Under the pieces are notes generated by a model that searched no databases, was not told the origin of the DNA, and saw only the letters and a list, made by a program, of their open reading frames with translations. From Treponema sp. Marseille-Q3903 (GTDB lineage: Bacteria > Spirochaetota > Spirochaetia > Treponematales > Treponemataceae), in the NCBI RefSeq assembly GCF_014334335.1, contig NZ_JACSEU010000001.1:124001-188000 (forward strand): 64,000 nt of DNA, in the 5' to 3' direction. A program made the position numbers and the translations under genes. Within the stretch, counting starts at the first letter, position 1. Every line of letters starts with the position of its first letter. This document shows, in pieces, positions 46,395 through 55,773 of this stretch.

Positions 46395-46751
46395 TTGCAA
46401 GATTCAAATATATGCGAATCTGATATAATTCACGAAGACGCAGTCAACAAAGTCAAATCTCAGTTTCCGCCGGACGAAACAATTTTTGATTTGGCGGACT
46501 TTTACAAGATATTCGGTGATACTACAAGAGTTCGAATTCTTTATGCACTTGATAAAAGCGATCTGTGCGTCTGTGATATTTCAGCACTGTTAAACATGAC
46601 TGTTTCGGCAGTCTCTCATCAATTAAAAGTTCTACGAGACTCAAACCTTGTCGCAACTCGCCGAGACGGTAAAATTGTTTATTACAGCCTCGCAGACGAC
46701 CACGTAAAAGAGATTATCGAATGCGGTTTAGACCATATCAAAGAAAAATAA
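46395..46751 (+). CDS. ArsR-family metal-responsive repressor (CadC/SmtB-like)
   Basis: A 118-residue winged-helix regulator. Core elements are FKIFGDTTRVRILYAL-type helix alpha-2/3 (Y in place of F), DLCVCDISALLNMTVSAVSHQLKVLRD with the CVC metal site and recognition helix, and a wing LVATRRDGKIVYYSL. The Cys pair in the DLCVCD motif is typical of Cd/Pb/Zn sensors. I choose the TTG at 46395, with AAAGGAGGGTG upstream; an ATG at 46296 lies inside the operator and is unlikely. It precedes a metal ATPase by 11 bases. Confidence 0.9.
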   Translation: MQDSNICESDIIHEDAVNKVKSQFPPDETIFDLADFYKIFGDTTRVRILYALDKSDLCVCDISALLNMTVSAVSHQLKVLRDSNLVATRRDGKIVYYSLADDHVKEIIECGLDHIKEK

Positions 46752-46761
46752 GGAAAGAAAT

Positions 46762-48954
46762 ATGAAAGAAGAGATAAAGGAAAAAGAATCTGACAATAGA
46801 GAAAGTTGTCATTGTCACTGCGACCACGAACATCATGAGCATAATCACGACCACCATCACGGAGAACATGACCACAATCACGAGCATGAACATCATCACG
46901 AGCACTGCGACGAGGTGCACTCTCACGATGACTGCCACACGCATCACGAACATGACCACCATCACGACGGCTGCAGCTGCGGTCATTGCCACGGACATCA
47001 CGACGATGATGATGAAAAAGAACTTTCTGTAAAAGCGCTTGTATTTGCAGGAATCCTTTTTGTAATCGGAATTGTCATTGAACATCTTCCGCTTACGACT
47101 TATTTTGCCGGTGTAAAAAATATTGAAACAATTCACAAGGCAATTTTCATGGCACTTTACTTTGTCGCATACATGATTACGGGAAAAGGCGTAATAATCG
47201 GCGCTATAAAAAATATTATTCATGGAGAATTCCTCGACGAAGTCTTTTTGATGTCTGTCGCTTCAATCGGGGCAATCTTGCTCGGAAAATATGAAGAAGC
47301 AACTGCCATAATGATTTTGTATCAAATCGGGGAAAAGTTCGAAGATTATGCGGTAGATAAATCTCGCGACTCAATCGAAGCGATTTCAAAACTGCGCCCT
47401 GACCACGCAACGCTAAAAGTCGGGAACGAAACACGAGAAGTTTCTCCCGATGATGTTGAAACTGATTCTATCATAATCGTAAAACCTGGCGACAGAATCC
47501 CTATCGACGGAATTGTCACAGACGGAGACAGCTTTATAGATACTTCTGCACTTACAGGAGAAAGCATTCCTCGCCACGTAAAAGTTGGGGACAACGTTCT
47601 TTCGGGTTCAATCAACAAGCAGGGTGTCCTCGAAATCCGCACGACAAAACACGCAGGAGAATCAGCCCTTGCGCGCATATTGGATCTCGTGGAAAATGCT
47701 ACAGAAAACAAAACCAAGTCTGAACAGTTTGTAACTCGTTTTGCAAAAGTCTACACGCCGATTGTAGTTGCCGCCGCAATCTGTGTCGCACTTATTCCGG
47801 GCATAATAACTGCAATTATGACGGGAAACTGGAACTATCAAGCGACGTTCTCCACTTGGGCATACCGCGCATTGATGTTCTTAGTTGTAAGCTGCCCTTG
47901 TGCGATTGTAATTTCAATCCCATTGAGTTTTTATGGCGGTATTACGGCAAATGCAAAAAGAGGCATTTTAATTAAAGGAAGTGTATATCTTGAGGCGCTT
48001 GCTCACACAAAAACTGCAGTGTTCGACAAGACAGGAACTCTTACAAAGGGAAATTTCGTTGTAACTCATGTACATGCGACAGACAAATCAATCTCAAACG
48101 GAGAACTCCTTGCCCTCGCTACGCACACAGAAATGTTTTCAACGCATCCTATTTCAGCATCTCTAAAAGCCGCTCATCACGATAAATGTTGTGAAAACGT
48201 AAAACTCGAAAATATTGAAGAGATTGCCGGCAAAGGAATTAAAGCAACTGTAAATGGGAAAGAAGTCCTTGCAGGAAATACAAAATTGATGGATATGTTC
48301 AATATCGAATATCATGAATGTGCGGAACATCAAGATGGAACAGTAGTTCACATCGCCTGCAACGAAAAATACGCCGGTCATATTGTGATAAGCGATGAAA
48401 TTAAAGATGATTCGCAGCAAGCGATTGAAGGGCTCAAGAAGATTGGAGTTGAAAATGTTGTGATGTTGACAGGAGACAACGAAAAGGCTGCCCACACAGT
48501 TGCGGAAAAACTCGGACTCCACAAAGTATATGATCAGCTCTTGAGCGAAGATAAACTGAAAAAAGTTGAAGAGCTTCTCAAAGATTTACAAAAAGGTGGA
48601 AAAAAACGCGGAACGCTGATTTTCACAGGAGACGGAATCAACGACGCTCCTGTTCTTGCACGTGCCGACGCAGGTATTGCGATGGGCGCAATCGGAAGTG
48701 ACGCAGCAATTGAAGCAGCCGATATAATCATCATGGAAGACAAACCGTCTAAACTTGTTGAAGGCATTAAGATAAGCAGACGCACGTTACGCATAGTCTA
48801 CGAAAATCTAATCGGCTCGCTTGGAATAAAAGGACTGATTTTGATTTTCAGTGCATTCGGACTTACAAATATGTGGATTGCGGTGTTCGGAGATGTCGGA
48901 GTCACAATTCTCGCTGTGCTCAATTGTCTCAGATTGTTGAAGGACAAGAAATAA
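46762..48954 (+). CDS. P1B-type Zn/Cd-exporting ATPase with His-rich N-terminus
   Basis: A 730-residue metal pump. The first 90 residues are His-, Asp- and Cys-rich, with repeated HH/HNHDHHH runs and a C-x-C-x-H cluster, instead of a normal HMA domain. Six to eight membrane helices follow. The SCPCAIVISIP motif marks a P1B-2 Zn/Cd/Pb pump. DKTGT is the phosphorylation site, THPIS the H-P motif and GDGINDAP the hinge. Co-transcription with a CadC-like repressor supports zinc or cadmium efflux. Confidence 0.93.
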   Translation: MKEEIKEKESDNRESCHCHCDHEHHEHNHDHHHGEHDHNHEHEHHHEHCDEVHSHDDCHTHHEHDHHHDGCSCGHCHGHHDDDDEKELSVKALVFAGILFVIGIVIEHLPLTTYFAGVKNIETIHKAIFMALYFVAYMITGKGVIIGAIKNIIHGEFLDEVFLMSVASIGAILLGKYEEATAIMILYQIGEKFEDYAVDKSRDSIEAISKLRPDHATLKVGNETREVSPDDVETDSIIIVKPGDRIPIDGIVTDGDSFIDTSALTGESIPRHVKVGDNVLSGSINKQGVLEIRTTKHAGESALARILDLVENATENKTKSEQFVTRFAKVYTPIVVAAAICVALIPGIITAIMTGNWNYQATFSTWAYRALMFLVVSCPCAIVISIPLSFYGGITANAKRGILIKGSVYLEALAHTKTAVFDKTGTLTKGNFVVTHVHATDKSISNGELLALATHTEMFSTHPISASLKAAHHDKCCENVKLENIEEIAGKGIKATVNGKEVLAGNTKLMDMFNIEYHECAEHQDGTVVHIACNEKYAGHIVISDEIKDDSQQAIEGLKKIGVENVVMLTGDNEKAAHTVAEKLGLHKVYDQLLSEDKLKKVEELLKDLQKGGKKRGTLIFTGDGINDAPVLARADAGIAMGAIGSDAAIEAADIIIMEDKPSKLVEGIKISRRTLRIVYENLIGSLGIKGLILIFSAFGLTNMWIAVFGDVGVTILAVLNCLRLLKDKK

Positions 48955-48962
48955 GCTAAAAT
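48934..48962 (+). promoter_or_regulatory. Promoter of trmJ within the end of the ATPase gene
   Basis: TTGTTG (48934-48939), 17 bases, TAAAAT (48957-48962), six bases before the ATG at 48969. No ribosome-binding site. Confidence 0.5.
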
Positions 48963-48968
48963 GTTCGA

Positions 48969-49760
48969 ATGAATTTAAACAACATTGTAATAGTTTTAGA
49001 CAACCCTGACGAATCGCGCAATATCGGAGCGGCTTGCAGGGCAATGGCAAACAATGATATTTCAGATTTACGCATTGTCGGAAAGCCTGAAGACTATGAC
49101 ATAGAACACATCCATGTGCTGGCAATTCACGCCGGCACAATTTTTGACAATGCTCATTTTTATTCATCTATAAAGCAAGCAACTGCAGACTGTGCGATTT
49201 CTGCGGGAACTACAAGGCGGCGCGGAAAAAAACGCGGAAAATTGCTGCTCCCTGAAGAATTTGCAGAGATGGTAGATAAAATCACTTGCGACCAAAAAAA
49301 TCTGACAAATGTGGAAAACGACACAACGGCGGAGACAAGTTCAAGAGTTGCAATAATTTTTGGAAACGAGCGTACAGGACTTACAGATTCCCAGCTGGAG
49401 CAATGCAACCTCGGCATCACAATCCCGTCATCTGACAATTTCGGCTCACTAAACTTAAGCCACGCAGTTCAAATTATATGTTATCACATGTTCCGCCAAA
49501 ATCTTAAAAGTAAAGCCGAATACAAAGGGTACACCCCTCTTACTCTTGAACGTTTGGCAAAGACAGTGAAGACAATTACAGATGACATGCATAAAATCGG
49601 GTTTTTCAAAATGCCCGGTCGCAAAGATATGGAAAATTTCTGGACGAATATTTTAAGCCGCGCAAGCCTTTCCGAAGGCGAAGCAAAATATCTTGAGAAA
49701 ACATTCGATAAAATTGCAGGACTCGCATCAAAAAACTTTGGCATTCCGGACGAAAAATAA
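48969..49760 (+). CDS. trmJ: TrmJ/SpoU-type RNA methyltransferase
   Basis: A 263-residue SPOUT methyltransferase. Knot motifs are VLDNPDESRNIGAACRAM near residue 10, IIFGNERTGLTDSQL near 131 and ITIPSSDNFGSLNLSHAV near 150. These match TrmJ, which 2'-O-methylates position 32 of tRNAs. A helical C-terminal domain follows. The start sits six bases from a -10 box, so it is likely leaderless. Confidence 0.9.
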   Translation: MNLNNIVIVLDNPDESRNIGAACRAMANNDISDLRIVGKPEDYDIEHIHVLAIHAGTIFDNAHFYSSIKQATADCAISAGTTRRRGKKRGKLLLPEEFAEMVDKITCDQKNLTNVENDTTAETSSRVAIIFGNERTGLTDSQLEQCNLGITIPSSDNFGSLNLSHAVQIICYHMFRQNLKSKAEYKGYTPLTLERLAKTVKTITDDMHKIGFFKMPGRKDMENFWTNILSRASLSEGEAKYLEKTFDKIAGLASKNFGIPDEK

Positions 49761-49858
49761 TATAAGTGCAAAATAAGTGCTAGGCAAAATCCCGCCCTAT
49801 TTGCTGACATACAACCCGATTTGCTGTATTTTTCAGTTTTGTCTGATATAATAACTTT

Positions 49859-50530
49859 ATGAAATACAAACATCTGCTTTTTGATTTAGACAATACATTA
49901 TATCCTTCGTCTTCTGATATGGACAAAGGAATTACACGCCGAATGCTTGAATGCGTCGCAGAATATTTTAACTGTAGCATAGAGCGAGCGATAGAGCTGC
50001 GCAAAGAGCGAATCACACATTATTCAACGACTTTGGAATGGCTCCGCTCGGAGGGAATGTCTGATATTGAAAAATTTTTAGCACATGTCCACCCACAAAA
50101 TGAAGCAGATGAATTGCAGCCACAACCTCATCTACGAGAGTTTTTACAGAGTCTTCCGCTTCCAATGTCTATTTTGACAAACGCCCCACACGAACACGCA
50201 GACAGAGTATTATCAAAACTTGGTGTAGCAGATTTATTTCAAACTGTAACAGATATCAGAGATACGGGTTTCAATGGAAAACCATATCCAAGTGCTTACA
50301 AAGCTGCATTAAATAAAGTTGGAGCAGACTTAGAGACAACTCTGTTTTTAGATGACATGCAAAAATACACTGATGGGTGGTGTGCATTAGGCGGAACTTC
50401 CGTTTTAATTGGAGACAAAAATGGAAGACCGCTATCAAAAGATGCAAAATCAATGGCTAATGCCGAACAAAATAAAAAGGGGCGTACAATCAGGCTCAAA
50501 TCTATATATGAAGTTCCTGAAATTTTATAA
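49859..50530 (+). CDS. HAD-superfamily hydrolase (pyrimidine 5'-nucleotidase-like)
   Basis: A 223-residue HAD protein. Motif I is FDLDNTLYPSSSDM near residue 7, motif II SILTNAPHEHADRVL, and motif III/IV has KPYPSAYKAAL and TLFLDDMQKYTDG. The DLDNTLYP pattern is that of Sdt1/Phm8-type nucleotidases, which dephosphorylate UMP or CMP. A TATAAT box at 49847-49852 is followed by only six bases before the ATG, so it is another leaderless candidate. Confidence 0.82.
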   Translation: MKYKHLLFDLDNTLYPSSSDMDKGITRRMLECVAEYFNCSIERAIELRKERITHYSTTLEWLRSEGMSDIEKFLAHVHPQNEADELQPQPHLREFLQSLPLPMSILTNAPHEHADRVLSKLGVADLFQTVTDIRDTGFNGKPYPSAYKAALNKVGADLETTLFLDDMQKYTDGWCALGGTSVLIGDKNGRPLSKDAKSMANAEQNKKGRTIRLKSIYEVPEIL

Positions 50531-50549
50531 TGATAATCATGGTTAAATT

Positions 50550-51458
50550 ATGAAGCACATCTTATGCATTTGCCTTAGCGCAACAATTCAGCGAACAATC
50601 ACTTTTGAAAATATAAAACTGGCGTGCGTAAACCGTTCGGAGCATTACAGAATAGACGCATCAGGAAAAGCAGTCAATTCTGCACGCGTGCTAAACATGC
50701 TTGAAAAAGGATGCGCTTTGACAATCTGCCCTCTGGGCAAAGAAAATAAAGAGCTCTTTGAAAAACTAGCAGAAAGCGACAATCTGAACCTCTTGTTTGT
50801 GACAATTCCCGGCAGCACTCGGCAATGCTGGACTTTGCTAGACAAAACCGCCGGCACAACGACAGAGCTCGTCGTAAGTGAACCCAAAATTATCGATGCA
50901 GAAAAAGAAGTCACAGAAAATAAGCTTTTAAAATTAATCGTAGATTCTCTTCCAAAAGTTGATGCTGTCATCCTCTCCGGCAGCCGTCCTGATTTTTGGA
51001 GTGAAGACCTTTATGCAACAATCGCCGGGATTTCAAAAGACAATAAAAAAATATTTCTTGCCGACTATATTGGGAAAGACCTTGTGAAGACAATTGAAAC
51101 TGCAACTCCTGATATCATCAAAATAAATGATGAAGAATATTGCAAAACTTTCGGGCTGAAATTCCCATTGAGCGAGTCCGAACTAAAATCAAATATCACA
51201 GAAAAAAGCCGCAAATACAAAAATATCATCATCATCACTCGCGGCATGGAATCTACACTTGCGGCAAATTGCGGAGACTTTTTTGAATGTCCAACAGAAA
51301 AAGTGACTGCTGTAAACACGACAGCTTGCGGCGACAGTTTTAATGCGGGATTTTTATATCAGTATTTATCGTCAGGTGATATACCTTCGGCGCTAAAAAA
51401 AGGAACGTGGTGTGCCGCCCGAAACGCAGAAGTTGAAGCTCCGGGCAGCATTTCTTAA
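50550..51458 (+). CDS. PfkB-family carbohydrate kinase
   Basis: A 302-residue ribokinase-like kinase. Seen are the N-terminal LSATIQRTITFENI (the 1-phosphofructokinase/tagatose-6-phosphate kinase pattern), SGKAVNSARVLNML (substrate region), and the C-terminal NTTACGDSFNAGFLYQY with the catalytic base Asp and anion-hole Gly. It probably phosphorylates a sugar phosphate. It ends five bases before the convergent htpG stop, with no terminator between. Confidence 0.85.
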   Translation: MKHILCICLSATIQRTITFENIKLACVNRSEHYRIDASGKAVNSARVLNMLEKGCALTICPLGKENKELFEKLAESDNLNLLFVTIPGSTRQCWTLLDKTAGTTTELVVSEPKIIDAEKEVTENKLLKLIVDSLPKVDAVILSGSRPDFWSEDLYATIAGISKDNKKIFLADYIGKDLVKTIETATPDIIKINDEEYCKTFGLKFPLSESELKSNITEKSRKYKNIIIITRGMESTLAANCGDFFECPTEKVTAVNTTACGDSFNAGFLYQYLSSGDIPSALKKGTWCAARNAEVEAPGSIS

Positions 51459-51463
51459 AATAG

Positions 51464-53443
51464 CTACTTGCTCAACAAATTATTCAAATGTTTAACAAAT
51501 TCGGCAGGTTCTTTAAGTTCAACCCCGGCAATCAAAAGCGCTTGTCCGAGCAAAACCTCAGAAACATCTTCTATCAATGCTTTATCATCTGAATCCTTTA
51601 GTTTTGCAACAAGCGGATGTTCTCCGTTCACTTCAAGGATCGGTCTTAGTTCAGGTCCCGATTGCCCCATAGCTTTCATCATCTGAATCATCTGATAGCT
51701 CGGATCATTTTCATCAACGACAATACAAGACGGATTTTCACCACTTAGAGTCTTTGAAAGTTTTACATCTTTGACTTTATCACCGAGTTCTTTCTTGATT
51801 TTTTCAACGACAGGTTTGAACGCTTCAGCTTTTTTTTCGGCTTCAGCTTTATCGCCACCGAGATCTTCATCAGAACCGGAACGATTTACAGCTTTGAGTT
51901 CAATCTCATTTTTATATTTTCCAAATCCCGGAATTACAATATCGTCGATATCATCATCCATCACGAGAACTTCAAAACCTTTTTCAACATACGCTTTAAG
52001 AAGAGGGTTTGCTCGGAGGTTCTTCTCATCGCTGCCGCTGATGTAGAAAATTGCTTTTTGTTCAGGTTTCATTCTCTGAACGTAGTCTGCAAGGCTCGTG
52101 TAATTTCCATCTCCGGTTCCGCTTGCATCTGTAGATTTAAATCTTACAATTTCTGCAATTTCATCGCGGTTCGCATAATCAGAATACAAGCCTTCTTTCA
52201 TCGGGCGATTGAATGCAGCAACAAATTTACTCCATTTTTCAATTGCTTTTTTGTCGTCTTCCGTGCGGTCTTTTTCTGCGATTTTTCGCGCTTTGTCAGC
52301 ATCTTCACCCATTTTTTTGAATTCGCTTAGCAATTTTTTTACAGACGCAGATTTTATGTTTTCGAGAATTTTGTTTTGCTGAAGAATCTCTCGGCTGACG
52401 TTCAAAGGTAAATCTTCGGAATCGATAATACCGCGCACAAAACGCAAATAGCTCGGTAAAAGTTCACGGTCGTCATCTGTGATAAATACGCGCTTTACAT
52501 AAAGTTTAACACCGCTCTTGTAGTCAGCCTGATACATATCATACGGAGCAGTCTGCGGAACATAGAACAAAGTCGTATATTCCTGAGTTCCTTCTGCATG
52601 AGTGTGAATATAAAGGAGAGGATCTTGTCCATCGTGTCCAAAAGTCTTGTAAAACTCATTGTAGTCAGCTTCTTTGAGCTCGCTCTTTGAGCGTTTCCAC
52701 AAAGCCGAAGCGCTGTTTACCTGCTCAACTTTGCTTTCGCTGCCAGTCTCTTTGCCTTTATCATCATATTTTTTTTGCTCGTAATGAAGATAAATAGGAA
52801 ACGCAATGTGGTCTGAATAACGCTTTATCAATTCCTCAATTTTCCATCGGCTTGCAAATTCCTTGCTGTCATCATTTAAATGCATCTCAATCGCAGAACC
52901 TGTTTTTTCCGGATTGTCAAAACCGTATTTTTTAGCAGCGTCAGAATCGGCAGCAACCTCTTCAATTTCGTATGAGTTTGTTCCGTCAGAAGACCAGTGC
53001 CAGATTTTTCCATCGGAAGCGGCTTTTCTAGTGTAAACATCGATTTTGCCGGCAGCCATAAATGCCGAATAAAATCCAACTCCGAACTGCCCAATCAAAG
53101 CAGAATCTTTTGCCGCTTCTGCAGTCAGTTTTTCCATAAAGGCTTTTGTACCGGAACGCGCGATAGTACCGAGATTGTTCGTCAAATCCTCATCGTTCAT
53201 ACCGATTCCCGTATCCTGAACAGTGAGCGTAGGATTTTTTTCATCGAACGAAATGTCAATGCGTGGCTCAAAATTTATCGACTTATACGCATCGTCGGAA
53301 ACAGTCAGATATTTGAGCTTGTCCAACGCATCCGAACCGTTGGAAATAATTTCACGAAGGAAAATGTCCTTGTTTGAATAAAGAGAATGAATGATTAATT
53401 TTAAAAGTTGATTAACCTCTGTCTGAAACTGATATTTTGCCAT
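51464..53443 (-). CDS. htpG: Chaperone HtpG (Hsp90)
   Basis: A 659-residue HtpG. The GHKL ATP-binding domain has FLREIISNGSDALDKLKYLT, LTVQDTGIGMNDEDL, and IGQFGVGFYSAFMAA. The middle domain has LLPSYLRFVRGIIDSEDLPL and NVSREILQQNKIL. The C-terminal dimerisation domain shows LAKLKDSDDKALIEDVSEVL. A GAGG ribosome-binding site precedes the ATG. Length is slightly above the E. coli protein. Confidence 0.97.
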   Translation of the reverse strand: MAKYQFQTEVNQLLKLIIHSLYSNKDIFLREIISNGSDALDKLKYLTVSDDAYKSINFEPRIDISFDEKNPTLTVQDTGIGMNDEDLTNNLGTIARSGTKAFMEKLTAEAAKDSALIGQFGVGFYSAFMAAGKIDVYTRKAASDGKIWHWSSDGTNSYEIEEVAADSDAAKKYGFDNPEKTGSAIEMHLNDDSKEFASRWKIEELIKRYSDHIAFPIYLHYEQKKYDDKGKETGSESKVEQVNSASALWKRSKSELKEADYNEFYKTFGHDGQDPLLYIHTHAEGTQEYTTLFYVPQTAPYDMYQADYKSGVKLYVKRVFITDDDRELLPSYLRFVRGIIDSEDLPLNVSREILQQNKILENIKSASVKKLLSEFKKMGEDADKARKIAEKDRTEDDKKAIEKWSKFVAAFNRPMKEGLYSDYANRDEIAEIVRFKSTDASGTGDGNYTSLADYVQRMKPEQKAIFYISGSDEKNLRANPLLKAYVEKGFEVLVMDDDIDDIVIPGFGKYKNEIELKAVNRSGSDEDLGGDKAEAEKKAEAFKPVVEKIKKELGDKVKDVKLSKTLSGENPSCIVVDENDPSYQMIQMMKAMGQSGPELRPILEVNGEHPLVAKLKDSDDKALIEDVSEVLLGQALLIAGVELKEPAEFVKHLNNLLSK

Positions 53444-53569
53444 TTCTTGCCTCTGTTATATCTTTTGTATTGCTTAAAAAATAATAACAAAAATATCAAA
53501 ATTCAAGAGAATTTGTATTATATGGGAACATTTTTGCTGCGCAAAAACCGGGCTTCTTCAGGTTCCGCT

Positions 53570-53617
53570 ATTCGCTTCATTCCGGCTTCGCCGGAACGCC
53601 TTCGGCGCCTTGCGAAT
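53570..53617. repeat. Palindromic REP-like element downstream of the acyl-CoA synthetase
   Basis: ATTCGC (53570-53575) pairs with GCGAAT (53612-53617). Inside lie hairpins TTCCGGC-TTC-GCCGGAA (53580-53596) and CGCC-TTC-GGCG (53597-53607). It is GC-rich compared with its surroundings and has no coding potential. It may protect or terminate transcripts; no second copy is seen in the window. Confidence 0.6.
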
Positions 53618-53640
53618 CCCTTGTTCTTGCCAGCCCCCTG

Positions 53641-55572
53641 TTACTCTTCGTCAAACATCGCATCAATCTGCTTTTTATAAAGCTCGTTGATTCTAAAACG
53701 CATGATTTCCTGCTTAGCCGAAAGCTCTACACCGACTTCAAAAGGTTTTGTAATCAGCGTGAACTTTGAAATGCGTTCAAACATCTTAAATCCGTTTTTT
53801 GAACTGATAAGATCTGCAATTTCAGTTTCATACAGTTTTTGAATGACTTCCGAGTTCAACAGATTTTCAAATGTATCATATTGAACGCCGTTGAAAGCTG
53901 CGTAGTTTTTGACTTCATCTTCATCTACTAAAATAAGCGCTGCAAGATAACGCATATCCTGTCCAACGACAACAGCCTGCTTTATATAGCGTGATTCAGA
54001 TAATTTTGTCTCAATTGGAAGAGGCTCAAGGTTTTCCCCACCGCGAAGAACAATCGTATCTTTAATTCGACCTTTTATCTGGATTTCATTGTGAATTGTC
54101 ATCACAGCAAGGTCTCCGGTATCGAGCCAGCCTTCTTCGTTTATAACCTTTGCAGTCAAATCAGGGCGTTTGTAATACCCTTTCATGACAGTAGGACCTC
54201 TAACTTGAAGAACTCCCTGTTGTCCACGCGAGAGAACAAATCCGTCTACAGGATCAACAACCCTCGCCTCTACGCCACGGATTGCAGAACCGATTGTTCT
54301 GAAAATCGGTGCCGCTATAGGTCGAACCGCAACGATTGGAGCCGTTTCTGTAAGTCCATATCCTTCAACAATTTCAACACCAATTGCCCAGAAAAACTCA
54401 TCTATGAATTTAGGATAAGCACCTCCGCCTACAACTCCTGCACGGAAATTCGTTCCAAGCATAGCCTTGATTTTTCTAAAAACAATTAAATCTCCAAGCC
54501 AGTAAAGCGGCCACAACAATGTCCATGGAATGAGGAACAAGAACCACCACAAAACAGGTTTATAGCTCGTTGTGCAAGCGTTTTGGTTGAACATCAGTCG
54601 GCTCATGCGCTTCTGAACTTTTGCAACTCCAACAAAAAAGTTGAACATTTTAAGGACAATACCGCCTGTTTTGCGCATCTTTTTTGTAACGCCGTCGTAA
54701 ACAGCTTCAAAAATGCGAGGAACAGCCGGCAAAATTGAAGGATTGATCTTTTTAAAATCGGCAAGAAGAATAGAGCCTACAGGTTTTGAATAACAAAGCG
54801 TAGCTCCCTGAATTGTGATTACATATTCTACTTCGCGTTCAAAAACATGCCAAACAGGAAGAACGCACAGAGCTCTGTCTCCGGGATTTAAGAAAATACG
54901 CTCAGGAATTTCGTCTAGCTGAGCAAGGAAATTTTTGTGAGTCAGCATTACACCTTTTGGAGTTCCTGTTGTTCCTGATGTAAAGATTATTGTTGCAACA
55001 TCGTCTCCTTTTCCTTTCTCAAGCTCTGCTTCAACTGCCCCGTTGTGTTCAATGCGCCATTTTTGACCTTCTTTCATCAGCTCTTCAAAAAAGAGGATTT
55101 TTACCTTTGCTTTTGACGCTTCTTCAACAACTTTAGATTTCACATTGTTTTCAAAACATATGATAGTTTCAAGCGTTGGAATTGTATCTCTTATCCCCAA
55201 AAGTTTTGAAACTTGAGCTTCATTTTCAGCAATTACGTATCTTGCCTCTGTTATAGAGAGAATTTTTTCAAGGTCATTCAAAGTTGCATCACAACCGCGA
55301 GGTACATCAATTGCACCAATCGCCATAATGCCGAGATCTGCCTGAAACCATTCAGCGCGGTTATCGGAGATAAGCCCTATTTTTTCTTCACGAGCAATAC
55401 CAAGGCTCAAAAGAGCTGCTCCAAAATCAAGTGCAAGTTGAAACATCTCTCTGTATAAAACAGGTTCAAATTCACCTTCCGGTGTTCTTTTCATCTGAGC
55501 GGGAATCTCTGCATACTTTTCAGCAGAGTCTTTAATCATTTTAGGAACCGTGTAGCTATCATCAAAAATCAT
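53641..55572 (-). CDS. AMP-dependent long-chain acyl-CoA synthetase
   Basis: A 643-residue ANL-superfamily ligase. The AMP-binding motif TIIFTSGTTGTPKGVMLTH is near residue 195; other blocks are VEGYGLTETAPIVAVRP and GWLDTGDLAVM. It activates fatty acids as acyl-AMP then acyl-CoA. Membrane-facing segments around WWFLFLIPWTLLWPLYWLG suggest association with the bilayer. I start at ATG 55572, with GGAG nine bases upstream; a TTG 15 bases earlier is less likely. It is divergent from a TetR gene and has a clear promoter at 55648-55676. Confidence 0.92.
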   Translation of the reverse strand: MIFDDSYTVPKMIKDSAEKYAEIPAQMKRTPEGEFEPVLYREMFQLALDFGAALLSLGIAREEKIGLISDNRAEWFQADLGIMAIGAIDVPRGCDATLNDLEKILSITEARYVIAENEAQVSKLLGIRDTIPTLETIICFENNVKSKVVEEASKAKVKILFFEELMKEGQKWRIEHNGAVEAELEKGKGDDVATIIFTSGTTGTPKGVMLTHKNFLAQLDEIPERIFLNPGDRALCVLPVWHVFEREVEYVITIQGATLCYSKPVGSILLADFKKINPSILPAVPRIFEAVYDGVTKKMRKTGGIVLKMFNFFVGVAKVQKRMSRLMFNQNACTTSYKPVLWWFLFLIPWTLLWPLYWLGDLIVFRKIKAMLGTNFRAGVVGGGAYPKFIDEFFWAIGVEIVEGYGLTETAPIVAVRPIAAPIFRTIGSAIRGVEARVVDPVDGFVLSRGQQGVLQVRGPTVMKGYYKRPDLTAKVINEEGWLDTGDLAVMTIHNEIQIKGRIKDTIVLRGGENLEPLPIETKLSESRYIKQAVVVGQDMRYLAALILVDEDEVKNYAAFNGVQYDTFENLLNSEVIQKLYETEIADLISSKNGFKMFERISKFTLITKPFEVGVELSAKQEIMRFRINELYKKQIDAMFDEE

Positions 55573-55613
55573 ACTACTAATCTCCAATTTCCAAAATTAA
55601 GTTTTCAGGATAA

Positions 55614-55676
55614 ATGACACTTTGGTTGCTTTTTGTCATTTTGACTCAGTATATATAACTTTCAAGAGTAAAGCAA
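55614..55676 (-). promoter_or_regulatory. Promoter and leader operator of the acyl-CoA synthetase gene
   Basis: Minus strand: TTGCTT (55676-55671), 17 bases, TATACT (55653-55648). Downstream of the start point ATGACA (55614-55619) and TGTCAT (55634-55639) form an inverted repeat that may bind a regulator. Confidence 0.6.
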
Positions 55677-55729
55677 GAGCCTTTTTTTTCATTTCCATAG
55701 TTAAAAATTCTGAAACTACCCAAGATTTG

Positions 55730-55759
55730 TATAAATTGTAAACTAATAAGTGTTAGTTT
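55730..55759 (+). promoter_or_regulatory. -10 box and palindromic operator of the TetR gene
   Basis: TATAAA (55730-55735) is followed by AAACTAA-TAAGTG-TTAGTTT (55740-55759), a perfect 7-base inverted repeat over the transcription start. This is the usual place for a TetR autoregulatory operator. Confidence 0.65.
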
Positions 55760-55773
55760 CCGATAAAAGAAAT

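Noticed and set aside
46738-47223. 161-codon minus-strand frame rich in Val and Met
   Set aside because: It is the reverse of the His-rich coding repeat of the metal ATPase, which explains its odd composition.
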